Notes under the pieces: generated by a model | What the model was told of the DNA's origin: nothing | The model's database searches: none | Seen by the model: the letters and a program-made list of their open reading frames with translations, nothing else | In this document: piece after piece, positions 1 through 4,868 of the stretch | How the letters are laid out: each line of letters begins with the position of its first letter | Position numbering within the stretch: the first letter of the stretch is position 1 | Made by a program: the position numbers and the translations under genes | Source of the DNA: Candidatus Nitrosopumilus sp. | Lineage (GTDB): Archaea > Thermoproteota > Nitrososphaeria > Nitrososphaerales > Nitrosopumilaceae | Reading direction: 5' to 3' | NCBI GenBank assembly: GCA_011055585.1 | Contig: DRGT01000081.1 | Location: 1-5,334 of the forward strand | Length of the DNA stretch: 5,334 nucleotides

Positions 1-1173
1 GATAATGCTCAGCCTCTCAAAGTAAAAGATCTATGCATTGCTCATAATGGAACCATTGCTAATGTTCAAGAATTAGCTAATATGGTAGGTGGATGTTCAT
101 TCACTCCTCAAAATTCTAGTGATACTTTGGTTGTAGCTGAAAGACTGGTTTCATTGATCTCAGAACAAGGTCAGCTAGGAAAGGCACTTTCAATACTAAA
201 AAACGAAATGATTGGTTCTTACTGCTTTACTTTTCTTTCAGATGACAATTCAGTTTATGCTGCGCGTGACCCCAAAGGATTTCGACCAATGGTTCTTGGA
301 CATAAAGCTGACAATAACTCTTACATTGTTGCATCTGAATCATCAGCACTTTCAGCAGTTGGTGCAACGTTAGAACGTGATGTAACTCCTGGGGAATTAA
401 TCAAACTAAGCAAAAATGGATTAGAGTCTGAAAGTTTTTCAGATGAACAAAAACATGCTCATTGTTCTTTTGAATTTACTTATTTTGCGCATCCTACAAG
501 CAACATGGAGGGCTCAAACATCTATGTGGCAAGAAAAAACATTGGAAAGTTTATGGCAAAAAAATTCCCAATCAACGATGCGGACCTAGTAATTCCAGTT
601 CCTGATTCTGCAAGACCTGCTGCATTAGGTTATGCGCAAGAGCTTGGTGTTCCTTTTGATGAGGGCTTGCTAAAAGATAGATACAGTAGAAAAGGACCAC
701 TTCGTAGTTTCATTGAACCACATCAAAGTGACAGAATAGAAATCAACAGATGGATTATTCCAATTAAAGAGATAATTGATGGAAAACATGTTGTTGTAGT
801 TGATGATAGCTTAGTTAGAGGAACTAGTTCAAAAGCAATTATCAAGGCACTAAAACGTGCTGGCGCAAAAAAAATTAGCATGTTGATTACATATCCACCA
901 ATTCGTTTTCCTTGTTATGCTGGAATTGATTTTCCATCACAAGATGAACTAGCGACATTTGTAAATGGAAATGAATTAAGTGAAGAAGAAATTATTGAAA
1001 AAGTTCGTTCTGACATTGGAGCTGATTTTCTGGGATATAATGATGCAGAAAATCTTGCAAATGCAGTAGGAATTTCAAAAGATTCTCTGTGTTTTACCTG
1101 TTCTTCAGGAAATTATGATTCTCTTGGAATAAAGCCAGAATTTAAGACAAGAGCAGAGATGAAAGGAGAATAA
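1..1173 (+). CDS. purF: Amidophosphoribosyltransferase (PurF), 5'-partial
   Basis: PurF transfers glutamine-derived ammonia to PRPP, giving phosphoribosylamine, the first committed step of cytosolic purine synthesis. The reading frame is open from base 1, so the gene starts before the window; the roughly 90 missing residues would hold the catalytic N-terminal Cys. The 390 visible residues start in the class II glutaminase domain: the His-Asn-Gly oxyanion motif is at visible residues 15-17 and an SSDT motif follows. The phosphoribosyltransferase domain carries the PRPP loop VVVVDDSLVRGTS (residues 264-276, nt 790-828). Four Cys (155, 305, 364, 367) sit in the contexts and near the spacing of the 4Fe-4S ligands of Bacillus-type PurF, so a cluster is inferred. 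The first ATG in view (82) is internal: the codons before it already encode conserved family sequence. The stop is 2 nt before the next gene, with that gene's Shine-Dalgarno inside the purF end, so the two are probably co-transcribed. Confidence 0.97.
   Translation, partial: DNAQPLKVKDLCIAHNGTIANVQELANMVGGCSFTPQNSSDTLVVAERLVSLISEQGQLGKALSILKNEMIGSYCFTFLSDDNSVYAARDPKGFRPMVLGHKADNNSYIVASESSALSAVGATLERDVTPGELIKLSKNGLESESFSDEQKHAHCSFEFTYFAHPTSNMEGSNIYVARKNIGKFMAKKFPINDADLVIPVPDSARPAALGYAQELGVPFDEGLLKDRYSRKGPLRSFIEPHQSDRIEINRWIIPIKEIIDGKHVVVVDDSLVRGTSSKAIIKALKRAGAKKISMLITYPPIRFPCYAGIDFPSQDELATFVNGNELSEEEIIEKVRSDIGADFLGYNDAENLANAVGISKDSLCFTCSSGNYDSLGIKPEFKTRAEMKGE
1164..1168 (+). promoter_or_regulatory. 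Shine-Dalgarno for the RAM-domain gene
   Basis: AGGAG lies within the last codons of purF, 7 nt before the ATG at 1176. It complements the archaeal 16S 3' end and supports both this start and translation from a purF polycistronic message. Confidence 0.7.
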
Positions 1174-1175
1174 TC

Positions 1176-1415
1176 ATGGAAACTGCATATGTTTTGGTAA
1201 AAAGTGAAATTGCTCATGAAATGGATGTAATGAATGAGTTATTGAAACTTGATTTGGTTAAGGAAGCCAAAGGAACCTTTGGTGTGTATGATATTTTTGT
1301 AAAAATTAATGCAAACTCTGGAAAAGAAATTGAGTATGTTGTTACAAAACAAATTAGAAAAATTAAACACGTACTATCTACAACAACTCTTTCAGTAATT
1401 CCTGAACAAGATTAA
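1176..1415 (+). CDS. Stand-alone Lrp/AsnC ligand-binding (RAM) domain protein
   Basis: The 79-residue protein is a complete RAM domain (beta-alpha-beta-beta-alpha-beta) without the helix-turn-helix of full Lrp/AsnC regulators. Strand 1 is at residues 3-9, helix 1 about 14-24, strands 2 and 3 about 27-44 around the segment GTFGVYDIFVKI (33-44), which matches the usual G-x-YD-hydrophobic signature near the effector pocket. Helix 2 is about 49-61, and the last strand about 65-75 (VLSTTTLSVI). Family knowledge: stand-alone RAM proteins form dimers and higher oligomers and bind amino acids or other small molecules; they may modulate full-length Lrp proteins or enzymes. No DNA-binding part is visible. 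The gene starts 2 nt after purF with a good Shine-Dalgarno, so a link to purine or glutamine/amino-acid status is a reasonable but unproven inference. Confidence 0.9.
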   Translation: METAYVLVKSEIAHEMDVMNELLKLDLVKEAKGTFGVYDIFVKINANSGKEIEYVVTKQIRKIKHVLSTTTLSVIPEQD

Positions 1416-1447
1416 AGAAGGCTGATTTTTTAAGAAAATTAGAAAAT

Positions 1448-1651
1448 ATGAGAACTTCAAAAAAGATAGGAACATTTGATGGTGCTGGATTTTGGAAAAA
1501 ATCTTATGCTCATCAACGTGGAAATTTACTTAGATCTGTCCAAGTCCCTGATGATCAAATCAAAATTTTAGTAAACAAGTCATATCAAGAATTACCTGCA
1601 CCATTACGATATGAAATTGAAACGAATGCTCACGAATTCAAGAAAACTTAA
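1448..1651 (+). CDS. Small conserved-looking hypothetical protein (67 aa)
   Basis: I do not recognise this family. The 67-residue product is soluble, fairly basic in its N-terminal half (MRTSKKIGTFDGAGFWKKSY) and has no Cys, signal peptide or membrane segment. The second half (about 36-65) is predicted to be mostly helical, with a short PAPL turn at 50-53. It sits between the RAM gene (32-nt gap) and a membrane-protein gene (25-nt gap), on the same strand as purF and purC, which suggests a shared transcript. A run of six T (1426-1431) in the gap before it could instead end some purF-RAM transcripts. No clear Shine-Dalgarno precedes the ATG. The reading frame fills the space between its neighbours without overlap and has codon use like theirs, which is why I take it as real; function unknown. 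Confidence 0.72.
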   Translation: MRTSKKIGTFDGAGFWKKSYAHQRGNLLRSVQVPDDQIKILVNKSYQELPAPLRYEIETNAHEFKKT

Positions 1652-1676
1652 CAGTCAGATTGTGATGTTATGATTA

Positions 1677-2063
1677 GTGAAAAATTACACTATTCTAATT
1701 GGCGCTATCGTTGGAGGAATAGTAGTAATGGGGGTTATCTTTGGCCTCGATATCTCTAAAGTAGCAATAGCTACACAAGATTATGATATTTTTGTCGATC
1801 CACTTCTTGATGACCAAATCCTCTTTGTTATGGGCAGAGTAACAATTCAAAATACTGGCTCTCAACCATTAACTAACGTTAGAGTAAATTTTGGTGAAGG
1901 AGACATTACAGAGCTTGGAACCCTGGATCCTGGTGAAAAAATAATTTTGTCTCCTCCATCAGATAACAAAATGGAGTTTGTACAAGTTTCTGCTGATCCA
2001 GATATTTTTGTAAGCAAAGCGTATCGTTCTCCACCAAAAATGGTTGGAATGATGGGTTCCTAG
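1677..2063 (+). CDS. Membrane-anchored protein with one Ig-like domain (128 aa)
   Basis: The N-terminus has one hydrophobic helix at about residues 5-24 (ILIGAIVGGIVVMGVIFGL), best read as an uncleaved signal anchor. The remaining roughly 100 residues would lie outside the cell. Residues 50-95 (core FVMGRVTIQNTGSQPLTNVRV, then a GTLDPGEKIIL segment) have the beta-sandwich pattern of FxLYD/CARDB-type domains: a strand, an N-x-G turn, a strand, then a 'pro-gly-glu' loop. The C-terminal tail is Pro/Met/Lys-rich. The start is GTG at 1677: an in-frame TGA at 1671 excludes an earlier one, and a later ATG at about 1725 would cut the membrane helix. GTGAT at 1662-1666 could serve as a weak Shine-Dalgarno. 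Function unknown; its place just before purC is probably neighbourly rather than metabolic. Confidence 0.82.
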   Translation: MKNYTILIGAIVGGIVVMGVIFGLDISKVAIATQDYDIFVDPLLDDQILFVMGRVTIQNTGSQPLTNVRVNFGEGDITELGTLDPGEKIILSPPSDNKMEFVQVSADPDIFVSKAYRSPPKMVGMMGS

Positions 2064-2076
2064 ATTTTCCTAGCGC

Positions 2077-2082
2077 TTAAAT
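2077..2082 (+). promoter_or_regulatory. Candidate TATA-like box for leaderless purC
   Basis: TTAAAT lies about 26 nt before the purC start codon at 2106. That is the usual distance between an archaeal TATA box and the transcription start, so the message could begin at or very near the start codon. The absence of any Shine-Dalgarno before purC agrees with this. The motif is short and the region AT-rich, so this is tentative. Confidence 0.35.
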
Positions 2083-2105
2083 CCTCTAAAATCAAAGATT
2101 TCTAA

Positions 2106-2930
2106 TTGAAATCATTAGGTTCAGGTAAAGTAAAAGACATTTACGATCTAGAAGATGGGACAATACTTTTCAAGTTTAGTGATAGAGTGTCTGCTTATGA
2201 TGTAAAATTCAAAGAAGATATTCCAAAAAAGGGAGAGGTTCTTTGTAAATTTGCTGAGTTTTGGTTTAATAAACTTCCAGTACAAAACCATTTTGTAAAA
2301 AGAAAATCCGATACTGAGATTATAGTAAAAAAAATGAAAATGCTGCCAATAGAATGTGTAGTTAGGGGTTATCTTTATGGTAGTTTATTTAACCGATGGG
2401 AGAATAAAGAAATCAGTCTTCCCGAAGGAAGTGATACTAAATTAGCATCGAAATTACCAGAACCAATTTTTGATCCTTCTACGAAAGCTGAGCATGATAT
2501 TCCAGTAACAAAACAATTAGCGATAGAGAAAGGACTTGTTTCAGAAGAAGAATATGATTATCTTTCAAAAACTTCTATAGATATTTACAAACAGATGGTA
2601 CAGCTTGCAGAAAAAGCTGGATTTATTCTTGCAGACCTTAAACTTGAATTTGGAAAATTAGACAATCAAATTGTTTTAGGTGATTCAATTGGTCCTGATG
2701 AATATCGTTTGTGGCCTAAAGAAGCGTATGAAGTAGGGAAAACTCAAGAAGCTTATGATAAACAGTTGTTGCGTGACTGGCTGACAGAACATGGATATCA
2801 AAAACAATTTGATGATGCAAGAGCACGTGGCGAAAATCCTATAGCTCCTTCTATACCAAGTGATTTAATTCAAAAAATGACTGAAAGATACATTGTAGCG
2901 TATGAAAGGCTGACTGGAAAGACTCTTTAG
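2106..2930 (+). CDS. purC: Phosphoribosylaminoimidazole-succinocarboxamide synthase (PurC)
   Basis: PurC joins aspartate to CAIR using ATP to form SAICAR, a step in IMP synthesis. The 274 residues match the family length. The N-terminal nucleotide-binding segment is [11 protein letters not shown] (5-15), followed by [12 protein letters not shown] (24-35). SAICAR-synthetase signature 1 is at 80-93 ([14 protein letters not shown]; Tyr91 sits where the classic pattern has Thr or Ala) and signature 2 at 175-183 (LADLKLEFG, with Ala in its second position). [13 protein letters not shown] (191-203) and [10 protein letters not shown] (217-226) are family blocks too, in the longer yeast-like form of PurC. 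The start is TTG at 2106: the codon just before it is an in-frame TAA, and starting later would remove conserved residues. No Shine-Dalgarno is visible. It lies 42 nt after the Ig-like membrane protein and may have its own promoter as well as reading from upstream. Confidence 0.97.
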   Translation: MKSLGSGKVKDIYDLEDGTILFKFSDRVSAYDVKFKEDIPKKGEVLCKFAEFWFNKLPVQNHFVKRKSDTEIIVKKMKMLPIECVVRGYLYGSLFNRWENKEISLPEGSDTKLASKLPEPIFDPSTKAEHDIPVTKQLAIEKGLVSEEEYDYLSKTSIDIYKQMVQLAEKAGFILADLKLEFGKLDNQIVLGDSIGPDEYRLWPKEAYEVGKTQEAYDKQLLRDWLTEHGYQKQFDDARARGENPIAPSIPSDLIQKMTERYIVAYERLTGKTL

Positions 2931-2936
2931 CTCGAA

Positions 2937-2951
2937 TTTGTTTTTTCTGTT
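2937..2951 (+). terminator. Oligo-T terminator after purC
   Basis: A T-rich stretch with seven-of-eight to six consecutive T (six at 2941-2946) begins within 10 nt of the purC stop. Archaeal RNA polymerase commonly terminates at such U-tracts without a hairpin. None is obvious here. Confidence 0.4.
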
Positions 2952-3140
2952 AATGATAATTTTCCCAAATTGCTTATCTGTATTAAAAAATGTTTCAAAG
3001 CTTTAAATTTTTGAAATTATAAAACCATTACAATTTTCATGAGAGTATGTCAAGAATTATGGTATTGCAACTATATTCATTGTAATGATCTTATAATTTT
3101 TGTAACGGAAAAAAATTGATGCTAATGGATAAAAAAATAT

Positions 3141-3148
3141 GATATAAG
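3141..3148 (+). promoter_or_regulatory. Candidate TATA box for the ArsR-like regulator
   Basis: GATATAAG is the best TATA-like match near the regulator gene. Transcription from it would start at about 3168-3172, leaving a leader of only a few nucleotides before the ATG at 3176. A weaker TTTTAGAT (3153-3160) would fit a leaderless message starting at the second ATG (3182). Confidence 0.35.
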
Positions 3149-3175
3149 GAGCTTTTAGATCATAATTCAAAGATA

Positions 3176-3703
3176 ATGTACATGTCAACACTTGTTGAAA
3201 AAAAAATTCAAGTAAATCGTATTCTCACAATGAATCCAAATCAAGCTCGTGCTATTGAGGAACCTGTAAGGGCAAGAATCATAAAAATTCTTTACAAAAA
3301 ATCACTTAGTGCCGAACAAATTACAAAAGAGCTTAGAAAAACTGGATACAAAAAAGCTTTAACCACAATCCGTCACCACCTTGTAATTCTAAAAGAAACT
3401 GGCTTGATAGAAATTGCAAAAATTGAAGAAACTCGTGGTGCCATAACTAAATTTTATAGTACATCAACAAAACTCCTGGGATTTGAAATTCCAGATGATT
3501 TTGATGCAAAATACTCAACTGTGATAAAAAACACTTCTACAAAAATGGAAAAATTGCTCAAAAGTATTGGGCCAAAAACAAAGTCAAAAACCAAAAATAA
3601 AAAGACTTCAGATCCTGAAGGCTATTCACAATATCTCTTGGTGGAGATTGTAAATCGTGCAATGACAAATGTTTTAGAAAATCCTGAATCCCACAAAACC
3701 TAA
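3176..3703 (+). CDS. ArsR-like winged-helix transcriptional regulator
   Basis: The 175-residue protein has an N-terminal winged-helix DNA-binding domain at about residues 21-98. Helix 1 carries EEPVRARIIKILYKK (28-42), a segment typical of ArsR-type proteins. Helix 2 is about 44-55 (LSAEQITKELRK). The recognition helix is about 61-74 (ALTTIRHHLVILKE), and the beta-wing is 77-95 with IEETRGAITKFYS. A Lys/Thr/Ser-rich linker (131-145) joins a short C-terminal helix (149-168), perhaps for dimerisation. No Cys is present, so it is not a classic thiol metal sensor. Related single-domain wHTH proteins are numerous in Thaumarchaeota and mostly unassigned. ATG 3176 is taken as the start; ATG 3182, two codons later, is equally possible. 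It precedes the 69-aa gene and the PPOX gene on the same strand (8-nt gap) and could control them or itself. Confidence 0.88.
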   Translation: MYMSTLVEKKIQVNRILTMNPNQARAIEEPVRARIIKILYKKSLSAEQITKELRKTGYKKALTTIRHHLVILKETGLIEIAKIEETRGAITKFYSTSTKLLGFEIPDDFDAKYSTVIKNTSTKMEKLLKSIGPKTKSKTKNKKTSDPEGYSQYLLVEIVNRAMTNVLENPESHKT

Positions 3704-3711
3704 TCCAATTT

Positions 3712-3921
3712 ATGGTTCGTGTTTTTTATTCGCAAAAAACAGAACAAATTCTTCAAAAATTTGAATTGACACGTTGGCGCCAACTTATACAAGAGAAACT
3801 TGAACAAAAACATCAATATTTGTCAGATAATTGGAAAAACTGTGCAATTGGGAAGGAAAAAGCCTTAGAGAGCATTACAAAGATAGAACAATTACCTACT
3901 ATTTGGCGAAACGAGGATTAA
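3712..3921 (+). CDS. Small hypothetical helical protein (69 aa)
   Basis: I do not recognise this family. The 69 residues are largely predicted alpha-helical and charged: residues 8-38 form a long amphipathic helix rich in Gln, Glu and Lys, including two Trp-containing segments (RWRQLIQEKL at 21-30 and DNWKNCAIG at 39-47). A second helix at about 48-60 follows. One Cys (44) is present; there is no membrane segment or signal. The frame is kept as real because it exactly fills the space between the regulator (8-nt gap) and the PPOX gene (2-nt gap), and the PPOX Shine-Dalgarno lies in its last codons. The competing frame, a 31-residue N-terminal extension of PPOX, lacks family features. No Shine-Dalgarno precedes its ATG, so translation may depend on coupling with the regulator gene. 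Confidence 0.65.
   Translation: MVRVFYSQKTEQILQKFELTRWRQLIQEKLEQKHQYLSDNWKNCAIGKEKALESITKIEQLPTIWRNED
3913..3917 (+). promoter_or_regulatory. Shine-Dalgarno that sets the PPOX start
   Basis: GAGGA lies 6 nt before the ATG at 3924. It decides in favour of this start over an in-frame ATG at 3831, which has no such site and would overlap the preceding gene by 91 nt. Confidence 0.65.
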
Positions 3922-3923
3922 AA

Positions 3924-4331
3924 ATGGAATCAAAAGCTGCAAATTTGTTCAAAGGTAAAAATTTAGTTTTTATCGCTACTGTAATGAAAGATGGTGCACC
4001 ACAACTATCTCCTGTATGGGCTGATTATGAAGATGGTTTCATAATGGTTAACACTGCAGAGGGTAGATTAAAACACAAAAATGTTCTTAATGACCCTCGT
4101 GTAGCTGTTTCTGTCGTGTCTTATGACAATCCACTTGATATGACAACAGTTAGGGGAAAAGTTGTTGAAATAATTCCAGACTATGATTATGTACACATTA
4201 ACAAATTAACTAAAAAATACATGGGAATAGAAAATTATCCATTCAAAAAAAAAGAAGAAAAAAGAATTGTTTTCAAAATAAAACCTGAAAAGATTTTTGT
4301 TCTACCTGATTTGCCAATGAATCAAGAGTAA
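3924..4331 (+). CDS. PPOX-class (F420/FMN split-barrel) protein, Rv1155-like
   Basis: The 135-residue protein is a full-length split-barrel flavin/deazaflavin-binding protein of the pyridoxamine-phosphate-oxidase superfamily. Characteristic blocks in order are: FIATVMKDGAPQLSPVW (16-32); the cofactor-phosphate block NTAEGRLKHKNVLNDPRVAVSV (43-64, with Arg48, Lys49-type basic residues and DPRVA); VRGKVVEI (77-84); a KYMG and YPF segment (98-107); and RIVFKIKPEKIFV (114-126). These match the PPOX class F420-dependent subfamily better than true PdxH. Thaumarchaeota make coenzyme F420, so an F420-linked reductase is likely, though FMN or heme binding occurs in relatives and the substrate cannot be read from sequence. 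It is the last gene of the regulator/69-aa group and is followed by a hairpin-T terminator. Confidence 0.93.
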   Translation: MESKAANLFKGKNLVFIATVMKDGAPQLSPVWADYEDGFIMVNTAEGRLKHKNVLNDPRVAVSVVSYDNPLDMTTVRGKVVEIIPDYDYVHINKLTKKYMGIENYPFKKKEEKRIVFKIKPEKIFVLPDLPMNQE

Positions 4332-4343
4332 AGACTAATTATA

Positions 4344-4376
4344 TTTCTAAACTCGAATTTAGAAACATTATTTTTT
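4344..4376 (+). terminator. Hairpin plus T6 after the PPOX gene
   Basis: TTTCTAAA (4344-4351) and TTTAGAAA (4358-4365) form a perfect 8-bp stem with a 6-nt loop. Six T follow at 4371-4376. The element lies 12 nt after the PPOX stop, and the stem would work on either strand. It is a plausible terminator for the + strand group facing the convergent gene. Confidence 0.5.
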
Positions 4377-4433
4377 GATACTAGTAAAACAAGTGTTACT
4401 TTATCAAATAATTAATCTAAAATCACTTAATTG

Positions 4434-4441
4434 AAAAAAAA
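4434..4441 (-). terminator. T8 tract after the basic repeat gene (- strand)
   Basis: Eight A on the + strand read as eight T on the - strand, 14 nt after the stop of the convergent basic-protein gene. This matches the oligo-T termination used by archaeal RNA polymerase. No stem is evident. Confidence 0.42.
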
Positions 4442-4455
4442 GAATTTGGGGTAGC

Positions 4456-4755
4456 TTATCGTCGTCGACGTCTTTTAGCTCCGCCACTTCGACGTTTTTT
4501 AGCTCCGCCAGTTCGACGTCTTTTAGCTCCGCCACTTCGACGTTTTTTAGCTCCGCCACTTCGACGTTTTTTAGCTCCGCCAGTTCGACGTTTACCGCCG
4601 CTTCGCCTTTTTGCTGCACCTTTACTTGTAGATACACGTCGTCTCCTTCGTGATCTAGATTTCGTAGCAGCTTCAGCCTTTGCTTTTGCATTTCGTTTGC
4701 GTGTCCTTGCAGCTTTTTGTGCTGCAGCTTTTCGCTTAGCTTTTGAGATTGCCAT
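4456..4755 (-). CDS. Highly basic Lys/Arg/Ala/Gly repeat protein, histone H1-tail-like
   Basis: Of 99 residues 47 are Lys or Arg (19 K, 28 R), the only acidic residue is Glu28, and there are no aromatic residues or Cys. Residues 1-32 are Ala/Lys-rich and could form a helix on a nucleic acid; 34-40 are Arg-rich. From about 49 to the end the tail repeats an 8-residue unit, [K/R]-R-R-[S/T]-G-G-A-K, in five near-perfect copies, ending in five Arg. By composition it resembles tails of eukaryotic H1 and bacterial H1-like proteins, so binding to DNA or RNA in the cytosol is inferred; no enzymatic domain exists. ATG 4755 gives the whole basic protein; no Shine-Dalgarno precedes it. Arg codons are mostly CGN (CGT, CGA), making this the most CG-rich stretch of the window. 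A second - strand frame across it is open only because the repeat length is a multiple of three. Confidence 0.82.
   Translation of the reverse strand: MAISKAKRKAAAQKAARTRKRNAKAKAEAATKSRSRRRRRVSTSKGAAKRRSGGKRRTGGAKKRRSGGAKKRRSGGAKRRRTGGAKKRRSGGAKRRRRR
4465..4591 (-). repeat. 24-nt tandem repeat array inside the basic-protein gene
   Basis: Five consecutive 24-nt units (starting at 4465, 4489, 4513, 4537 and 4561) plus the first 7 nt of a diverged sixth (4585-4591). Each starts with TCGACGT on the + strand. The five units differ from each other at only two positions (8 and 23 of the unit). On the coding strand these change AAA to AGA (Lys/Arg) and AGT to ACT (Ser/Thr). Confidence 0.95.
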
Positions 4756-4868
4756 TGTTTGATTCGTATTGTATTGTGTTTTATGTAGTATAAGTTACGA
4801 AATATTGTTCTATTGACACATTTTTTTGACTTAATTTTTAATTGCGATCAAATTTTTTCTAAATAATT
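4756..4868. other. Intergenic gap between DUF4352-like and basic-protein genes
   Basis: This 113-bp AT-rich stretch carries T runs on the + strand (4821-4827, 4835-4839, 4853-4858), which read as A-tracts in the - strand direction of both flanking genes. They are therefore not terminators for the upstream gene. The candidate promoter of the basic-protein gene lies at its left end. No gene seen. Confidence 0.55.
4789..4794 (-). promoter_or_regulatory. Candidate TATA box for the basic-protein gene
   Basis: On the - strand CTTATA lies about 36 nt before the ATG at 4755. Transcription would start near 4765, giving a leader of about 10 nt without a Shine-Dalgarno. A second AT-rich box (CATAAAAC on the - strand, 4778-4785) would instead fit a leaderless start. 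Confidence 0.4.

Larger units (their letters stand above)
2931..3175. other. AT-rich intergenic region, no gene seen
   Basis: This 245-bp gap has stops in every frame and no RNA gene I can recognise. It holds several TATA-like stretches (around 3015-3023, 3091-3096 and 3141-3147). There is a weak 7-bp inverted repeat (TTTCAAA 2993-2999 with TTTGAAA 3010-3016), and a 9-bp one (CATTACAAT 3026-3034 with ATTGTAATG 3079-3087). It most likely carries the promoter region of the downstream regulator gene. A short leader RNA or an operator for that regulator cannot be ruled out. Confidence 0.6.

Noticed and set aside
82..84. ATG 82 as the start of purF.
   Set aside because: The upstream codons in the same frame encode the conserved glutaminase His-Asn-Gly segment, so the gene enters from outside the window.
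3146..3151. A Shine-Dalgarno-like AAGGAG upstream of the regulator.
   Set aside because: It is about 25 nt from the regulator ATG and no start codon follows at a usable distance, so it is probably chance or overlaps the TATA region.
3831..3923. A 31-residue N-terminal extension of the PPOX protein starting at ATG 3831.
   Set aside because: It has no Shine-Dalgarno, overlaps the 69-residue gene, and PPOX relatives begin near ATG 3924, which has GAGGA 6 nt upstream.
4465..4591. CRISPR-like array.
   Set aside because: The 24-nt units abut each other without spacers and lie in frame inside a coding gene; they are a protein repeat.
4404..4691. A second - strand reading frame with an acidic VAELKNVE-type repeat across the basic-protein gene.
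   Set aside because: The 24-nt repeat is divisible by three, so a stop-free frame repeats automatically. The basic frame has a start with a promoter-like box, a fitting stop and a sensible composition; this one has neither a start signal nor a family match.
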